Positions 23,270 to 32,760 are shown, counted from the first letter of the stretch. The stretch is 64,000 bases of DNA from Bolinopsis microptera (GCF_026151205.1 NC_087074.1:1674001-1738000); one strand, 5' to 3'. Numbers and translations: made by a program. Notes: generated by a model not told the origin, from the sequence alone.

Positions 23270-25899
23270 AAAAGAAGATAACTGACTCAGTTGAAAAACA
23301 CAAGCAAGATCTGGAACAATACTGTTTATCTAACACTGGTTCTGTGGATATCTTACAATGGAAACTGTTCTCTAAATTATCTGACAGCACCACGCCCCTT
23401 TCACACTTACTGGAATGTAAAGAAACTCAGAACATAATCAGAGACAGAGCCCTGTTAGAAGCGTTCATGACAAGTGGAGACATAGAGAAAGGAGACTGGA
23501 TGAGAGCTCTTGATTTGTTAAAATCCATCCTCCGGTTAGATCCTCACGCTACTAAACATCCAGTTAAACTGAAGTTAGCTGTGGCTGTAGCACTTACCTT
23601 TGCAATGCCTGTCATCTCGTATGCATTGAGGAAGGAAGGTAAGGAAATTGATCCAATTAGGCGGTATCTTAGCTTTGTAAGCTGGTGGGACATGAAGCCC
23701 AGTCCTCTTTTTGGAATGTTAGACAAGATGACCTGCTGGCATCTTCGATATGTGGTGGGATCCTTTGCAGAGGATGACGAGTTAGAGTGGGCCAGAATAA
23801 ACATACCTCTCGAGTTTCAATCTTCAGAAAAGATAGGAAAGGCCACATTCTCCATGACAAAATATAGGGCGAAAAATGATGAAGGTGTATCAATCCATAG
23901 CGGTCCTGCGTTTTACAACCATCGTCCTCGGACCCTTATGCTTCTCCACAAGGAAGGGGGAGTTTGTGGGGCTGTCTCCAATTTTGGGGCTTTTGCCTGT
24001 CAAGCTTTTGGGGTACCAGCAATGCCAATAGGGCAGCCTGGACACTGTGCCTTTACTTGGTACACGGATGAAGGTTGGGTCCTAGGTAATAAAATAAGAG
24101 GATGGGATGAGTCAAAGTATCATAAAAGGGTCCAGGCTCAGTGGAGTAGATCTGCTCTCTTTATACGACTCATAAACGACGCTCAAACTGGTCAGAAGTA
24201 TTTGTTGTCTGAAAAGTTGCGTCTAGCTGTTAACTTTCTGGATCCTGCGGAGCGATTTAAACTTCTATTCGCACGTGTTGTCCCCATATGCCCAGAGAAT
24301 TATAGCACTTGGCAAGATGTTCTTTACTCGGCAAAGGAAATCGGATTGGTCGGTAGCTCTCACTCTTTCAAAAATGTTGCAGAGTGTAAACCGGTCACAG
24401 TTAGCTCAACTGGAAATAGGGCTCAAAATATAACTGAAAACTCGGCGAGTGAATGGTGGACAGGGGACCAAACAGCCTGGATTGAAATTGATCTAGTTAC
24501 AGCTTGCACAGTTGATCATGTGAAAATACACTGGTGGGGGCATACTAAGGCAAATCATTTCAAAATCTTTGCCATCATGGAAAACGGAGAAAAAATACTG
24601 GTGAAAACAGAAATAGACCAAACATTTGATGAAGGGGAGGAGAACAAAAAGCGTAATCAGTGGATCAACATTTCCGGTTGGTTGGCGGAGACTTGCCAAA
24701 TAAGATTGGAGCTTTCTGACGGTAACAAAGACCCTTCCAAGAACAAAGGGATGTCGTTTGGTTTACGGCAAATGCAAGTTTTTGCAATCAAAACCTCCGA
24801 CGAAGAAAAAGTCTCTCCCATTGCACCAAGTTTACTCAATGTAGATAAAGCTCTCGAGGAGGAAGTGGAAATCCAAGTAAAGGAATCCACAGGAGTAAGA
24901 GTTATATCTGAGGGTAAACCTGTCCGTGTTAGCTCTACTCAGGATAGGGGTAAAAATATAACCGAACTTTCCGAGAGTCAATGGTGGACAGGGGACGGAA
25001 CAGCCTGGATAGAAATAGATCTAAAGACAGCTTGCATAGTTGACCACGTGAGAATACACTGGTGGGGGCATACAAAAGCAAATCATTTCAAAATCTTTGC
25101 CATCATGGAAAATGGAGAAAAAATACTGGTGAAAACAGAAATAGACCAAACATTTGATGAAGGGGAGGAGAACAAAAAGCGTAATCAGTGGATCAACATT
25201 TCCGGTTGGTTGCTGGAGACTTGCCAAATAAGATTGGAGCTTTCTGACGGTAACAAAGACCCTTCCAAGAACAAAGGGATGTCGTTTGGTTTACGGCAAG
25301 TTGTCATATTTGGCATTGAAAAGGAGAATGTCTGTAACATAACCAAACCAAGGTGGCGAGAGCTGATAGAGCTTGTAAAAAAGGAGGAAACAACTTTTCA
25401 GGAAGTGATTCCAGAATTTCTGAAAATATTCAACGGGCTTGGTTTGTTTGGTGGACAGGCAGAAGAATCATTGTTTGCTGGTGTAAGTGTTGAGAATGTT
25501 GAGAATTATCTTCAAAAGTTTATTTATAAAACTAACGAAATGTCTGGACATTCGGAGGACAATGTATCGGAAGGAAAATGTTCAGAATCGTGGCTGGAAT
25601 TGGATTTGGGTAACATCTGTTTGATTAAGAGCGTAGAAATAGATTGGGATTTAAATATAGCAGCAGAAAAAGTAAGCTTAACTATCAAAACAGCTTCAGG
25701 AAACAAAAGGTTTAATAGATTAGAGTTGTTGAATCAGATTGGTAGGAGACTACGGTTAAATTTCTCTGCTGAGAAATCTGCAGTGAAGTCAGTTAAGGTT
25801 ATGGGAGTGGAGTTTACAAACAAGATGATTCTTGAAGGGAAGATTAGAAGACTTCTCAAAAACCATCCGTTTGTAGTAACTACACTGTTAGAAAAGTAA
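23257..25899 (+). CDS. Transglutaminase-like / F5/8C repeat protein, copy B, intact
   Basis: An 880-residue single-exon frame. Residues 1-225 are helical, with no signal peptide and no membrane segment. Residues about 225-285 hold GGVCGAV (Cys237), a GQPGHCAFTWY stretch (His263) and an Asn/Asp-containing turn after it, the layout of a transglutaminase/papain-like catalytic core. Residues about 376-513 and 551-686 are two discoidin (F5/8 type C) modules, each with an EWWTGDQTAWIEIDL-like strand, a HVKI(H/Q)WWG core and a GLRQ..VF end. Residues about 765-855 are a third, diverged one (SWLELDLGNICLIKSVEIDW). Discoidin modules bind glycans or lipids. A lectin-targeted cysteine transferase or protease acting inside the cell is a fair guess, but the substrate is unknown. 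The TGTCAG just before the ATG in both copies looks like a 3' splice site of a 5'-UTR intron. The next gene region is a receptor remnant in opposite orientation. Confidence 0.85.
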   Translation: MEELEKKITDSVEKHKQDLEQYCLSNTGSVDILQWKLFSKLSDSTTPLSHLLECKETQNIIRDRALLEAFMTSGDIEKGDWMRALDLLKSILRLDPHATKHPVKLKLAVAVALTFAMPVISYALRKEGKEIDPIRRYLSFVSWWDMKPSPLFGMLDKMTCWHLRYVVGSFAEDDELEWARINIPLEFQSSEKIGKATFSMTKYRAKNDEGVSIHSGPAFYNHRPRTLMLLHKEGGVCGAVSNFGAFACQAFGVPAMPIGQPGHCAFTWYTDEGWVLGNKIRGWDESKYHKRVQAQWSRSALFIRLINDAQTGQKYLLSEKLRLAVNFLDPAERFKLLFARVVPICPENYSTWQDVLYSAKEIGLVGSSHSFKNVAECKPVTVSSTGNRAQNITENSASEWWTGDQTAWIEIDLVTACTVDHVKIHWWGHTKANHFKIFAIMENGEKILVKTEIDQTFDEGEENKKRNQWINISGWLAETCQIRLELSDGNKDPSKNKGMSFGLRQMQVFAIKTSDEEKVSPIAPSLLNVDKALEEEVEIQVKESTGVRVISEGKPVRVSSTQDRGKNITELSESQWWTGDGTAWIEIDLKTACIVDHVRIHWWGHTKANHFKIFAIMENGEKILVKTEIDQTFDEGEENKKRNQWINISGWLLETCQIRLELSDGNKDPSKNKGMSFGLRQVVIFGIEKENVCNITKPRWRELIELVKKEETTFQEVIPEFLKIFNGLGLFGGQAEESLFAGVSVENVENYLQKFIYKTNEMSGHSEDNVSEGKCSESWLELDLGNICLIKSVEIDWDLNIAAEKVSLTIKTASGNKRFNRLELLNQIGRRLRLNFSAEKSAVKSVKVMGVEFTNKMILEGKIRRLLKNHPFVVTTLLEK

Positions 25900-26236
25900 T
25901 TGATCCTTCATTGTCTATTTTACATTATACAGAAATGAACATCGTTCTTATGATTTAAAAGCAATAATCTACATAATTAGCTGACATCCAAATTTTTATA
26001 GTATCGTTTGGAATGATTAAATTATTATCATAATTAATTGTTTCAATTGACTAAAAAGTATAGTATAATATTATTTCTAATAGTCTCAGAAGTCATTTCA
26101 CGAAAAGGCTCCGTTGGTCGTCAACATTGTAAGTTAACAGTTTACGTGCCTTCAACCTCCTAGTAGGAGATCATCCTCTTGAATATTGTTCGCCTGAACA
26201 GCTCCTGCTGGGAGTCTTTTCAAAACGCGCCAGACT
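25900..26236. other. 3' flank of copy B, duplicated at 31365-31690
   Basis: Non-coding, AT-rich. It matches 31365-31690 nearly base for base (for example gaacatcgttcttatgattt at both), so copy B and its downstream region were duplicated together. Confidence 0.6.
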
Positions 26237-26563
26237 TCAAAACAGGCTGCACGCGCAGGCTGCACGTGCCAGGTTGCAGGCTGCACGCGCCAGGGTGCAG
26301 GCTGCACGCGCCAGGCTGCAGGCTGCGCGGAGAGAAGTCACAACATCCCCACGTAGTGAAGAGCTCCTGGATATGATGATGAGAGGGGTGAGAAAAGCAC
26401 TGAGCAGGGGCAGAGTAGAGCTGACTATACCTTGCAGGAAACACTCGTCAACAGAGCTTTCCCCAACCTCACTAACCACTTCCTTATAGTAGATAGTGAG
26501 AGCAGCAATACCAGAGTTGCAGATAACGAATACCAGATAAAAACGTATGCGGAGGGTAACCAT
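26237..26563 (-). pseudogene. 7TM receptor remnant (TM6-TM7 and tail)
   Basis: The minus-strand frame reads FYLVFVICNSGIAALTIYY (end of TM6), an acidic extracellular loop, then TM7 STLPLLSAFLTPLIIISRSS and SLRG at its cytoplasmic end, in the position and style of rhodopsin-family receptors. The tail is low-complexity (AACSLAR repeats) because it lies over a GC-rich minisatellite. TM1-TM5 are absent: the sequence upstream jumps directly to DNA that lies 1.5 kb further away in the second copy (33504). The remnant therefore arose by deletion of the rest of the receptor. Confidence 0.7.
26244..26328. repeat. GC-rich minisatellite in receptor tail, copy 1
   Basis: Tandem GCTGCACGCGCCAGG / CTGCAGG words with a period of about 22 bp, imperfect, four units. 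On the minus strand it encodes the Ala-Cys-Ser-Leu-rich receptor tail. The array at 31711-31802 is its duplicate and has different variants. Confidence 0.75.
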
Positions 26564-27000
26564 GGCGACTACACCTACTGCTCTGCGCGCGGAGAATATG
26601 CATTAAAATAAAGTATGCGGAGGGTTATGCATGTTTTCCTTTGTGACACGACTCACGAAAAAGCTACCTACCCACTATACCCATTCTCAAATCCTTCCAC
26701 TTCTATACATCTATTGCCTTTTTAAAGAAAAAGACAGTTGATGTAAAAAATGTTTAGCAGAGAGTATGCCTTAACTTCCTATCTATCACATTCTAAAGCG
26801 ATTTTAGCAGCAGAGGTCGGTAGCCAGAGCTAAAGAGACAAAAATGCCATCCTGTATCATGGCACTTACGAAAATGACCCAGTAGGAACTGCTGGTGAGC
26901 CACATAACCGGCACCCTACCGAGATCCCTGGAGATCCGTTTTGGCTGTACTCTCGGTTATATTTCCAGGGCAGTCACATGACTAAATGTTTGTTGTCTGA
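26535..27000. repeat. Duplicated non-coding block (copy at 33502-33946)
   Basis: Starts with aacgtatgcggagggtaacc and ends near cagtcacatgactaaa in both places. It is close to identical and non-coding, with stop codons in all frames. It would be the 5' flank of the minus-strand receptor gene. I do not recognise it as a known mobile element. Confidence 0.75.
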
Positions 27001-27280
27001 AAGGTTTCAAAGCCCCTAGGATTAGAGATAACACCCAAAAATGGGAATTCGTGAGCAAATTCGAAAATATGTATAATCTTGACTAAACGCTATATTTTGC
27101 TATCGTTGAGAAGAAGTATTTCGGTCTGACTGGTGTCCATAAGTCAAGAAGTAGGGAATTTTATGCTCAAGACTAGGGTTCAACGCCCCTCAGCGTAGCT
27201 AAAACCAGTAAGTAATAATAATTATATATCCGTACCATTTTACTGACACCACGGCATCAACTTTAACTCGACTTACTGCA

Positions 27281-27312
27281 AAAACCGTAAAAGATATATC
27301 TTTTACGGTTTT
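27281..27312. repeat. Perfect 32-bp palindrome
   Basis: The left arm AAAACCGTAAAAGATA is followed immediately by its exact reverse complement TATCTTTTACGGTTTT, without spacer. It could form a cruciform or be a dimeric protein-binding site. It may also be a scar of a fold-back element. Confidence 0.8.
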
Positions 27313-27678
27313 ATATATACAACTGAAACTTTTTTTACTGGGTCAAATGCTTTAATGGCCTCCAAATCAGCATGAAAAAATAAAAAATAGACCAAGGAAT
27401 TTGACCCCCAAGTGGTGTCAAAAACGCCAATTAAATAGGTAATAATTATTTTAGTCTCTTGAGTCTTGACACCACTTTAGGGTTAGACGGGGTCCTGCTA
27501 GTGTGTATACTGTATAATGTGTATAATTACGTGTTCTTACTCATACGTTTAGTTTAATGTCTGCAATGTTCTTGTTAGCGCGTGTACTATTACACATTAT
27601 AAATATAATCATGTGATTATATCCCGGTGCCGTTTAGTTTCATTGTTTGCACAGGTCTGTGGCCGTGATCACACGTCA

Positions 27679-27721
27679 TCACGTGACCATGGTTACAGAC
27701 TCTGTAACCATGGTCACGTGA
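27679..27721. promoter_or_regulatory. 20-bp inverted repeat with two CACGTG E-boxes
   Basis: TCACGTGACCATGGTTACAG, a 3-base spacer ACT, then the exact reverse complement. Each arm contains the palindromic E-box CACGTG in the context (T/G)TCACGTGA, which is bound by bHLH-zip factors of the USF/MITF-TFE type, and a CCATGG core. It lies about 1 kb upstream of the gene at 28720. A regulatory role is inference; the symmetry is seen directly. Confidence 0.5.
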
Positions 27722-28719
27722 CTACCTGCATTGGAGCTAACCTACTTCCTTTGTTACTACTAGGTCTCTTAACTTGTATCACATTGTGTACTCCTATTGT
27801 TGTATAAGGTACTGTGTTTCAAACGGCGCTTCTTGTAAACACTCGTACTTTGTTAGTGCGGTTACTTTCATCTTCAATTCTTCTATTTTATATTAAGTTT
27901 AGATATATACGTATTATATAGTTTCAAAACAATCGAATTAGTCAATCGATATAGTCAGCGTCCAGCGGGCATCTATTTAATGCAGAGATATAGCCAGCAG
28001 GTCTATCTGTATATTTGTATTAATCCCGGCCCTTCCCGGCTATTGTCAATCAAATACCGGGCGAATTTATATTCATCGCAGCCCGCTATTTAAACTGCCT
28101 CTCAATACGAGTATATCCGAGAACTTTTCAAACCATCAGGCCATTAAATAATTTTAGTGACTTAATGCGTCGAAAGGAATTTTCCCGACAAATCGTTGTT
28201 TGAATGGGGGGAAATTTTGAAAAACTAGCAAAATTGCTCGTTCTGCTCTTGAAACTAACCTTTTTTAAACATCCAACGTAACGCCACTGGCATGTGCTAT
28301 GTGTATATTATGAAATCCTTATTTACCATAATAATTTTATAGGTTTGCTGTTCAAACTGGTAAATTTTGTGTCCTTAGGCTTTAGCTTATCGTTTTTCTG
28401 TGCACTGGAATTTGTTAATTTGTTTAAGTAATACTGCAATAGCAATTCTTCAGACACTCAAAAACTATTTTAAACTGCCGTTTTTTGCATAGCGAAGAAA
28501 TTTAACCTAACTTTCATATCGCCTAGAAAGTTGTTTTAATGTTTCAATGCATATCCTTGATGCTTCGTAGCGTTTATTTAAGTATAAGTAGCAGATTCAA
28601 TTCCATTATTTGTTTAAGTACTAATTTTCGTCAAGTCTTCATTTGAAGTATATACCTTCAGTACTCAGTACAGCTCTAATGGCGTCATTAAAACTCAGCT
28701 GAGTTTATAATATCCTTAG

Positions 28720-30117
28720 ATGATAAATGGCATAGTAAGCGACTGTAGAGCTAAGACGGATGGTTGCTCTGAAAACCACTCTAGACATTTTTGTCGACTG
28801 TGTGATAAGAATGACTCGGATCATCTCTCCAGAAACTGTCCTCAAGCAAGAACGCTATATCATGGAACTACAGCTGATGCAGCGATAAATATCACTGAGA
28901 AGGGTCTGAGATGCAGTCCAATTGGCAGGTTAGGTCGAGGAATATACTTCGTTGATAATCGTGATGATGCTCTAACAATAGCTCGCAGCAGAAATCCTAA
29001 ACATTGGGCTGTGTTACAGTGTAAAGTTAATTTAGGGCCTCCCATAGCGAGAAATCAATCTCCTGGCACAATAAAAAGGTTACATGGAACAGCTGGTATT
29101 CATCCTCCATGGGCAGGCATTACAGGCATTACAGCCGGCTTTATGGAATACTGCTTAACAAACGAAAAAAAGTGCAATGTGGTTGAAAAAATCTCTGAAG
29201 GCGGAGAATTCATCATCAGGAACAAAGTAGCTATTCCCAAATCCAAGCAGCTCCAAGTAGCTTCAAGACAACCTTTTTGCACCCATATACAGCGGTGCTT
29301 AGTAAACTATACTGTAAACTGTAGCTGTGGGAAAGCTGTGACTGGAATTTTCCGACAGATACAACGCTGCCTAAAGTGTTTGACTGTGAACTGTGGGAAA
29401 AGTTTTGTATGTTTATGCAAATGGAAAACTTCAAAATATTTTCCAGTTATTTTCATTTTGTTAAGCCTCATCCTTAATGCGATTTACTGCATCGTTCAGC
29501 ATTCGCCTGATAAGCTTAAAAATGAAACGGTCAAGACTATTCCTAGAGATATCCAGAACAGCTTTATTTCGTTCTCTGTGTTCTTTGTTTTACACTCTAT
29601 AGGCAACATCCTGACGTGTTTGTTTACAGACAAGTGGAAGGGTATGGAAACTTGCAGCGTGATATCATGTATACTCGGAAAATATGTACTGCTGGATATG
29701 CCGATGTACGTGTCACATGTATGTTTGATAAAATTAGAGATGAAGTTCATAGGAAATCAGGATTGGGATCCATACTTCTGGGATTTACTACTGCAGCTGG
29801 GATTCTTCATAGAAACGATTATAATTTTAATCCTGATCACCCAAGCAACTCGTAGATACGGGATGATTGCTTTAATGATAATGTTTTTGTTGTCATTTTA
29901 CGCCCCCATGTGGATGGCAATGAGTAAACCTTTCAGTAAAGAAATTTTCTCTATGAATCCTTCTGATTTAGGAACATTCACCAAGGGAGGACGTTCCCAT
30001 AACATTTTGATATTTCTATGTGTTACAGGGGTTGTGCACTTGTATGTAGATGCACTTGGGGTAGGTCTGCTTTGTTTTATTATAGGATTATTAGTTGCTT
30101 GCTGTTGCGGAAATTAA
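28720..30117 (+). CDS. PARP-like ADP-ribosyltransferase domain fused to multi-pass membrane domain
   Basis: A 465-residue frame. Residues 25-40 form a CX2CX6HX4C zinc-knuckle-like motif (CRLCDKNDSDHLSRNC). Residues about 44-180 match the PARP/ART fold: LYHGT with His48, LGRGIYF with Tyr76, and GGEFIIRN with Glu163. These are the H-Y-E triad seen in active PARP-type transferases, which move ADP-ribose from NAD+ to target molecules. Residues about 185-235 are Cys-rich. From 238 on there are five to six hydrophobic segments (about 238-260, 281-301, 311-335, 353-376, 380-400, 428-460), and the protein ends in CCCGN. The frame is a single exon with no stop inside, and the catalytic domain would face the cytosol if the N-terminus stays inside. 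The ART part recalls Gig2-like and tankyrase-like proteins, but fusion to a polytopic membrane domain is unusual. A partial copy of its 3' end follows at 30370. Target and physiological role are unknown. Confidence 0.75.
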   Translation: MINGIVSDCRAKTDGCSENHSRHFCRLCDKNDSDHLSRNCPQARTLYHGTTADAAINITEKGLRCSPIGRLGRGIYFVDNRDDALTIARSRNPKHWAVLQCKVNLGPPIARNQSPGTIKRLHGTAGIHPPWAGITGITAGFMEYCLTNEKKCNVVEKISEGGEFIIRNKVAIPKSKQLQVASRQPFCTHIQRCLVNYTVNCSCGKAVTGIFRQIQRCLKCLTVNCGKSFVCLCKWKTSKYFPVIFILLSLILNAIYCIVQHSPDKLKNETVKTIPRDIQNSFISFSVFFVLHSIGNILTCLFTDKWKGMETCSVISCILGKYVLLDMPMYVSHVCLIKLEMKFIGNQDWDPYFWDLLLQLGFFIETIIILILITQATRRYGMIALMIMFLLSFYAPMWMAMSKPFSKEIFSMNPSDLGTFTKGGRSHNILIFLCVTGVVHLYVDALGVGLLCFIIGLLVACCCGN

Positions 30118-30369
30118 TCAACCTTATACTTATCAGCATATAATTTACAGTTTCCTTATATTACACAAGAGATGTATTTTTAATGTGTATCAAAAAATGT
30201 CTTTTGTTATGTTAATTTGCAACTTGAAATATGACGAGGTTTAACAAAGTAACAAGAAATATGATGATGTTTAAAAATAAAAACATGACATGGCATACGA
30301 CATGTTGGGGAATAAACTTCAGTAACTAAAATACAGCACCTTGGGGCACGTTTCTATGTAGATTTTTAT

Positions 30370-30476
30370 GTTTAACAGGGGTTGGGAACTTGTATTGTTT
30401 TATGACATTTAGCATCCTTTTAGGGCTCGGTATTTTTGCATGCATCAGTTGTTGCTGTAACTGCGGAAATGGATAG
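30370..30476 (+). pseudogene. 3'-end fragment of a second ADP-ribosyltransferase membrane gene
   Basis: About 250 bp after the intact gene, the words acaggggttgggaacttgta ... ggctcggtatttttgcatgc ... tgtaactgcggaaatgga resemble the intact gene's last 100 bases (acaggggttgtgcacttgta ... tgctgttgcggaaat). They would encode another membrane segment and a CCC-rich end. No start or catalytic part goes with it. It is a diverged relic, or less likely an alternative last exon. Confidence 0.5.
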
Positions 30477-30479
30477 GAT

Positions 30480-31171
30480 AACTAGAAAGGTCTTATCAAC
30501 ACCGGTTTCGAATCCCCTATCCCACTCAAACGTCTTTTTCTGTAAAGCTCCTTCTGTAATGTGTCATTCCGTACAATAAACACGACTTAGTTATTGACTA
30601 TTAGCATACTTTATAGGTTCATCTCAAGAGATTTATTTTTGATAAAGTTTATTTAAACAAAAACGTCTAGTTGATAGCCAAACAAATATGATGAGGTATG
30701 GGAGTAACATATGGCATGCGCAATAAATTCATAAATTGTATTACAATAAACTTAACATTTGGGTTAACTTTGGAGCAGATATTTATTCACATTTCATTAA
30801 ATTCAAACTGTTTGATCAATCTCACTTACTCACATTCTTTTATTTTCCATGTTAATGATGTGGTATGATTCACTTTCTTTTGTAATTCCTATTTCTTGTT
30901 CCGTGTTTACACGTTATCACTAGTTGTTCATTTATAATTTACGTGTTTATTCATGTCGATTGTTTACTTTACTGTAGTGGTATATCATTGTTATCTGAAA
31001 GCAGACACTAAATGAATGATGCATATATATGTCAGGTATGCATATGTGTTCACATTAAAACATGGCAAACATTTTAATATGACGTAATAAATGAGATTAG
31101 TTGTTTGTATGGCATAAATCTACATTCCAATTGACATTTGTTATCTATTTCATTGAGGTGGTATGCATGTA
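30480..31171. other. Gene-free stretch
   Basis: AT-rich intergenic DNA; no reading frame, repeat unit or RNA gene noticed. Confidence 0.5.
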
Positions 31172-31216
31172 CAGTAAAACCACGCTCTGATTTACCGCGG
31201 GTAATTGAAATTCCGG
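31172..31216. mobile_element. Possible pogo/Tigger-type transposon end
   Basis: ACAGTAAAACCACGCTCTGA followed by a short GC-containing stretch resembles terminal repeats of pogo/Tigger-like elements (CAGTAAAACC...). Only one end is visible, and it abuts the truncated F5/8C fragment directly. It may mark the breakpoint at which the third gene copy was cut. Confidence 0.35.
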
Positions 31217-31360
31217 TTAAATTTCTCTGCTGAGAAATCTGCAGTGAAGTCAGTTAAGGTTATCGGAGTGGAGTTTACAAACAAGATGATTCTTGAAGGG
31301 AAGATCAGAAGACATCTCAAAAACCATCCCTTTGCAGTAACTACTCTGTTAGAAAAGTAA
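31213..31360 (+). pseudogene. 3' fragment of a third F5/8C gene (copy C)
   Basis: It matches the last ~48 codons of copies A and B (GRRLRLNFSAEKSAVKSV region to LLEK and stop). Replacements include a His for Leu near the end. All upstream coding sequence is missing. The flank that follows is the same as that of copy B, which makes this the remains of a whole duplicated block. Confidence 0.85.
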
Positions 31361-31639
31361 TTAAACGTTCATTGTCTTACCCTATTTTATATTATACTGA
31401 AATGAACATCGTTCTTATGATTTAAAAGCAATGATCTACATAATCAGCTCACATCCAAGTCTTTATAGTATCGTTTGGAATGATTAAATTATCATCTTAA
31501 TTAATTGTTTCAATTGACTAAAAAGTATAGTATAATATTATTTCTAATAGTCTCAGAAGTCATTTCGCGAAAAGGCTCCGTTATTCGTCAACATTGTAAG
31601 TTAACAGTCTCGTGCCTTCAACCTCCTAGTAGGAGATCA

Positions 31640-32760
31640 TCCTCTTGAATATTGTTCGCCTGAACAGCTCCTACTGGGAGTCTCTTCAAAACGCGCCAGA
31701 CTTCAAAACAGGCTGCACGCGCCAGGCTGCAGGCTGCAGGTGCCAGGCTGCAGGCTGCACGCGCCAGGCTGCAGGCTGCACGTGCCAGGCTGCAGGCTGC
31801 ACGGAGAGAACTCACAACATCTCCACGTAGTGAAGAGCTCCTGGATATGATGATGAGAGGGTGAGAAGAGCACTGAGCAGAGGCAGAGTAGAGCTGACTA
31901 TACCTTGTAGGAAACACTCGTCCACAGAACCTTCTCCAACCTCACTAAACACTTCCTTGTAGTAGATATAGTGAGAGCAGCAATACCAGAGTTGCAGATA
32001 ACGAACACCAGAGATAAGAGAAAGACGGTGACGTTCACGTGATTCCAGTCAGTGATGTACACGTGGTCACCTGCTGTATCATGTTCTGTGTCAGATGTTG
32101 AGCAGCTTGCACGTGGGCAGCTTGCACGTGGGCAGCAGATGAGCCGCGCACGTGGAGACTGGGTGTGATATCGCCGATATTCTACCACTATTAGCTGTGT
32201 TATGAGGCACATCACCACCATTACAACTGGTATGAGGAATATGAGTGACACTAGAGTAGCCGTGTGCTGAGCTGTACTCCAAAAGGAAGTTTGACAATCC
32301 ATAATCTACCCAGGTCATACACCAAGTTGTGGCCGACGTAAGCCATGACCATGTTGAACCAAATAGTGAACCAAGGGCGGTTAAAAGTGTTGCTAGTGGC
32401 TGCATCGTAATATAAATCCATGAAACAGAGAAGAAGAAGAACCATCACATGAAAAAACACTGCCAATTTAAGAATACGTTTATTTAAACGATAGAAAGGA
32501 TTGCAGATGTTTATAGTTCTAATAACGGCCATCACAACGTTAAAGAAGATGGAGCAAGCATAACCCAGCAGTCCAAACAGTGCATGGAACATAGCTATTC
32601 CTGTAGCAATCCAGTTTGAGATATGAGACGTCCCATACAGGCAGAGGACGCTGATAGCTATAACAGACTGTCCCAGAGCAGTGCACAGATCAGAGAGGGA
32701 TATCAGAAGAAACAAGAGGGCCAGGGATGTTAGATTGTTGGTTTGACGGTAGTAACGGGT
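31640..32760 (-). pseudogene. Rhodopsin-like 7TM receptor, frameshifted
   Basis: On the minus strand, starting near 32760, three overlapping frames give the segments of a class A receptor in order. TM2 is LFLLISLSDL... (about 32720-32640) and TM3 ends in VIRTINICNPFYRLNKR, where the usual DRY is replaced by IRT. TM4 is near 32430 and TM5 is SLIFLIPVVMVVMCLITQLI. TM6 is VFLLSLVFVICNSGIAALTI and TM7 is LIIISRSSSLRG. One frame change lies near 32290. A second, a 2-bp insertion (ATATCT for ATCT), lies near 31960 compared with the remnant at 26.5 kb. TM1 is not attached in frame. Such receptors sit in the plasma membrane and couple to G proteins; this copy is unlikely to work. Ligand class is not recognisable. 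Confidence 0.75.
31711..31802. repeat. GC-rich minisatellite in receptor tail, copy 2
   Basis: Four to five units of GCACGCGCCAGGCTGCAGGCT with GTGCC/GCGCC variants. It is the duplicate of the array at 26244-26328 and encodes the Cys/Ala-rich tail of the receptor frame on the minus strand. Confidence 0.75.

Larger units (their letters stand above)
27000..28719. other. Intergenic region upstream of the ADP-ribosyltransferase gene
   Basis: AT-rich, no gene seen. It contains the two perfect inverted repeats annotated separately, a region with CCCGGC words near 28025-28065, and otherwise no recognisable element. The promoter of the gene at 28720 should lie in its right part, but no TATA box can be picked with confidence in such AT-rich DNA. 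Confidence 0.5.
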
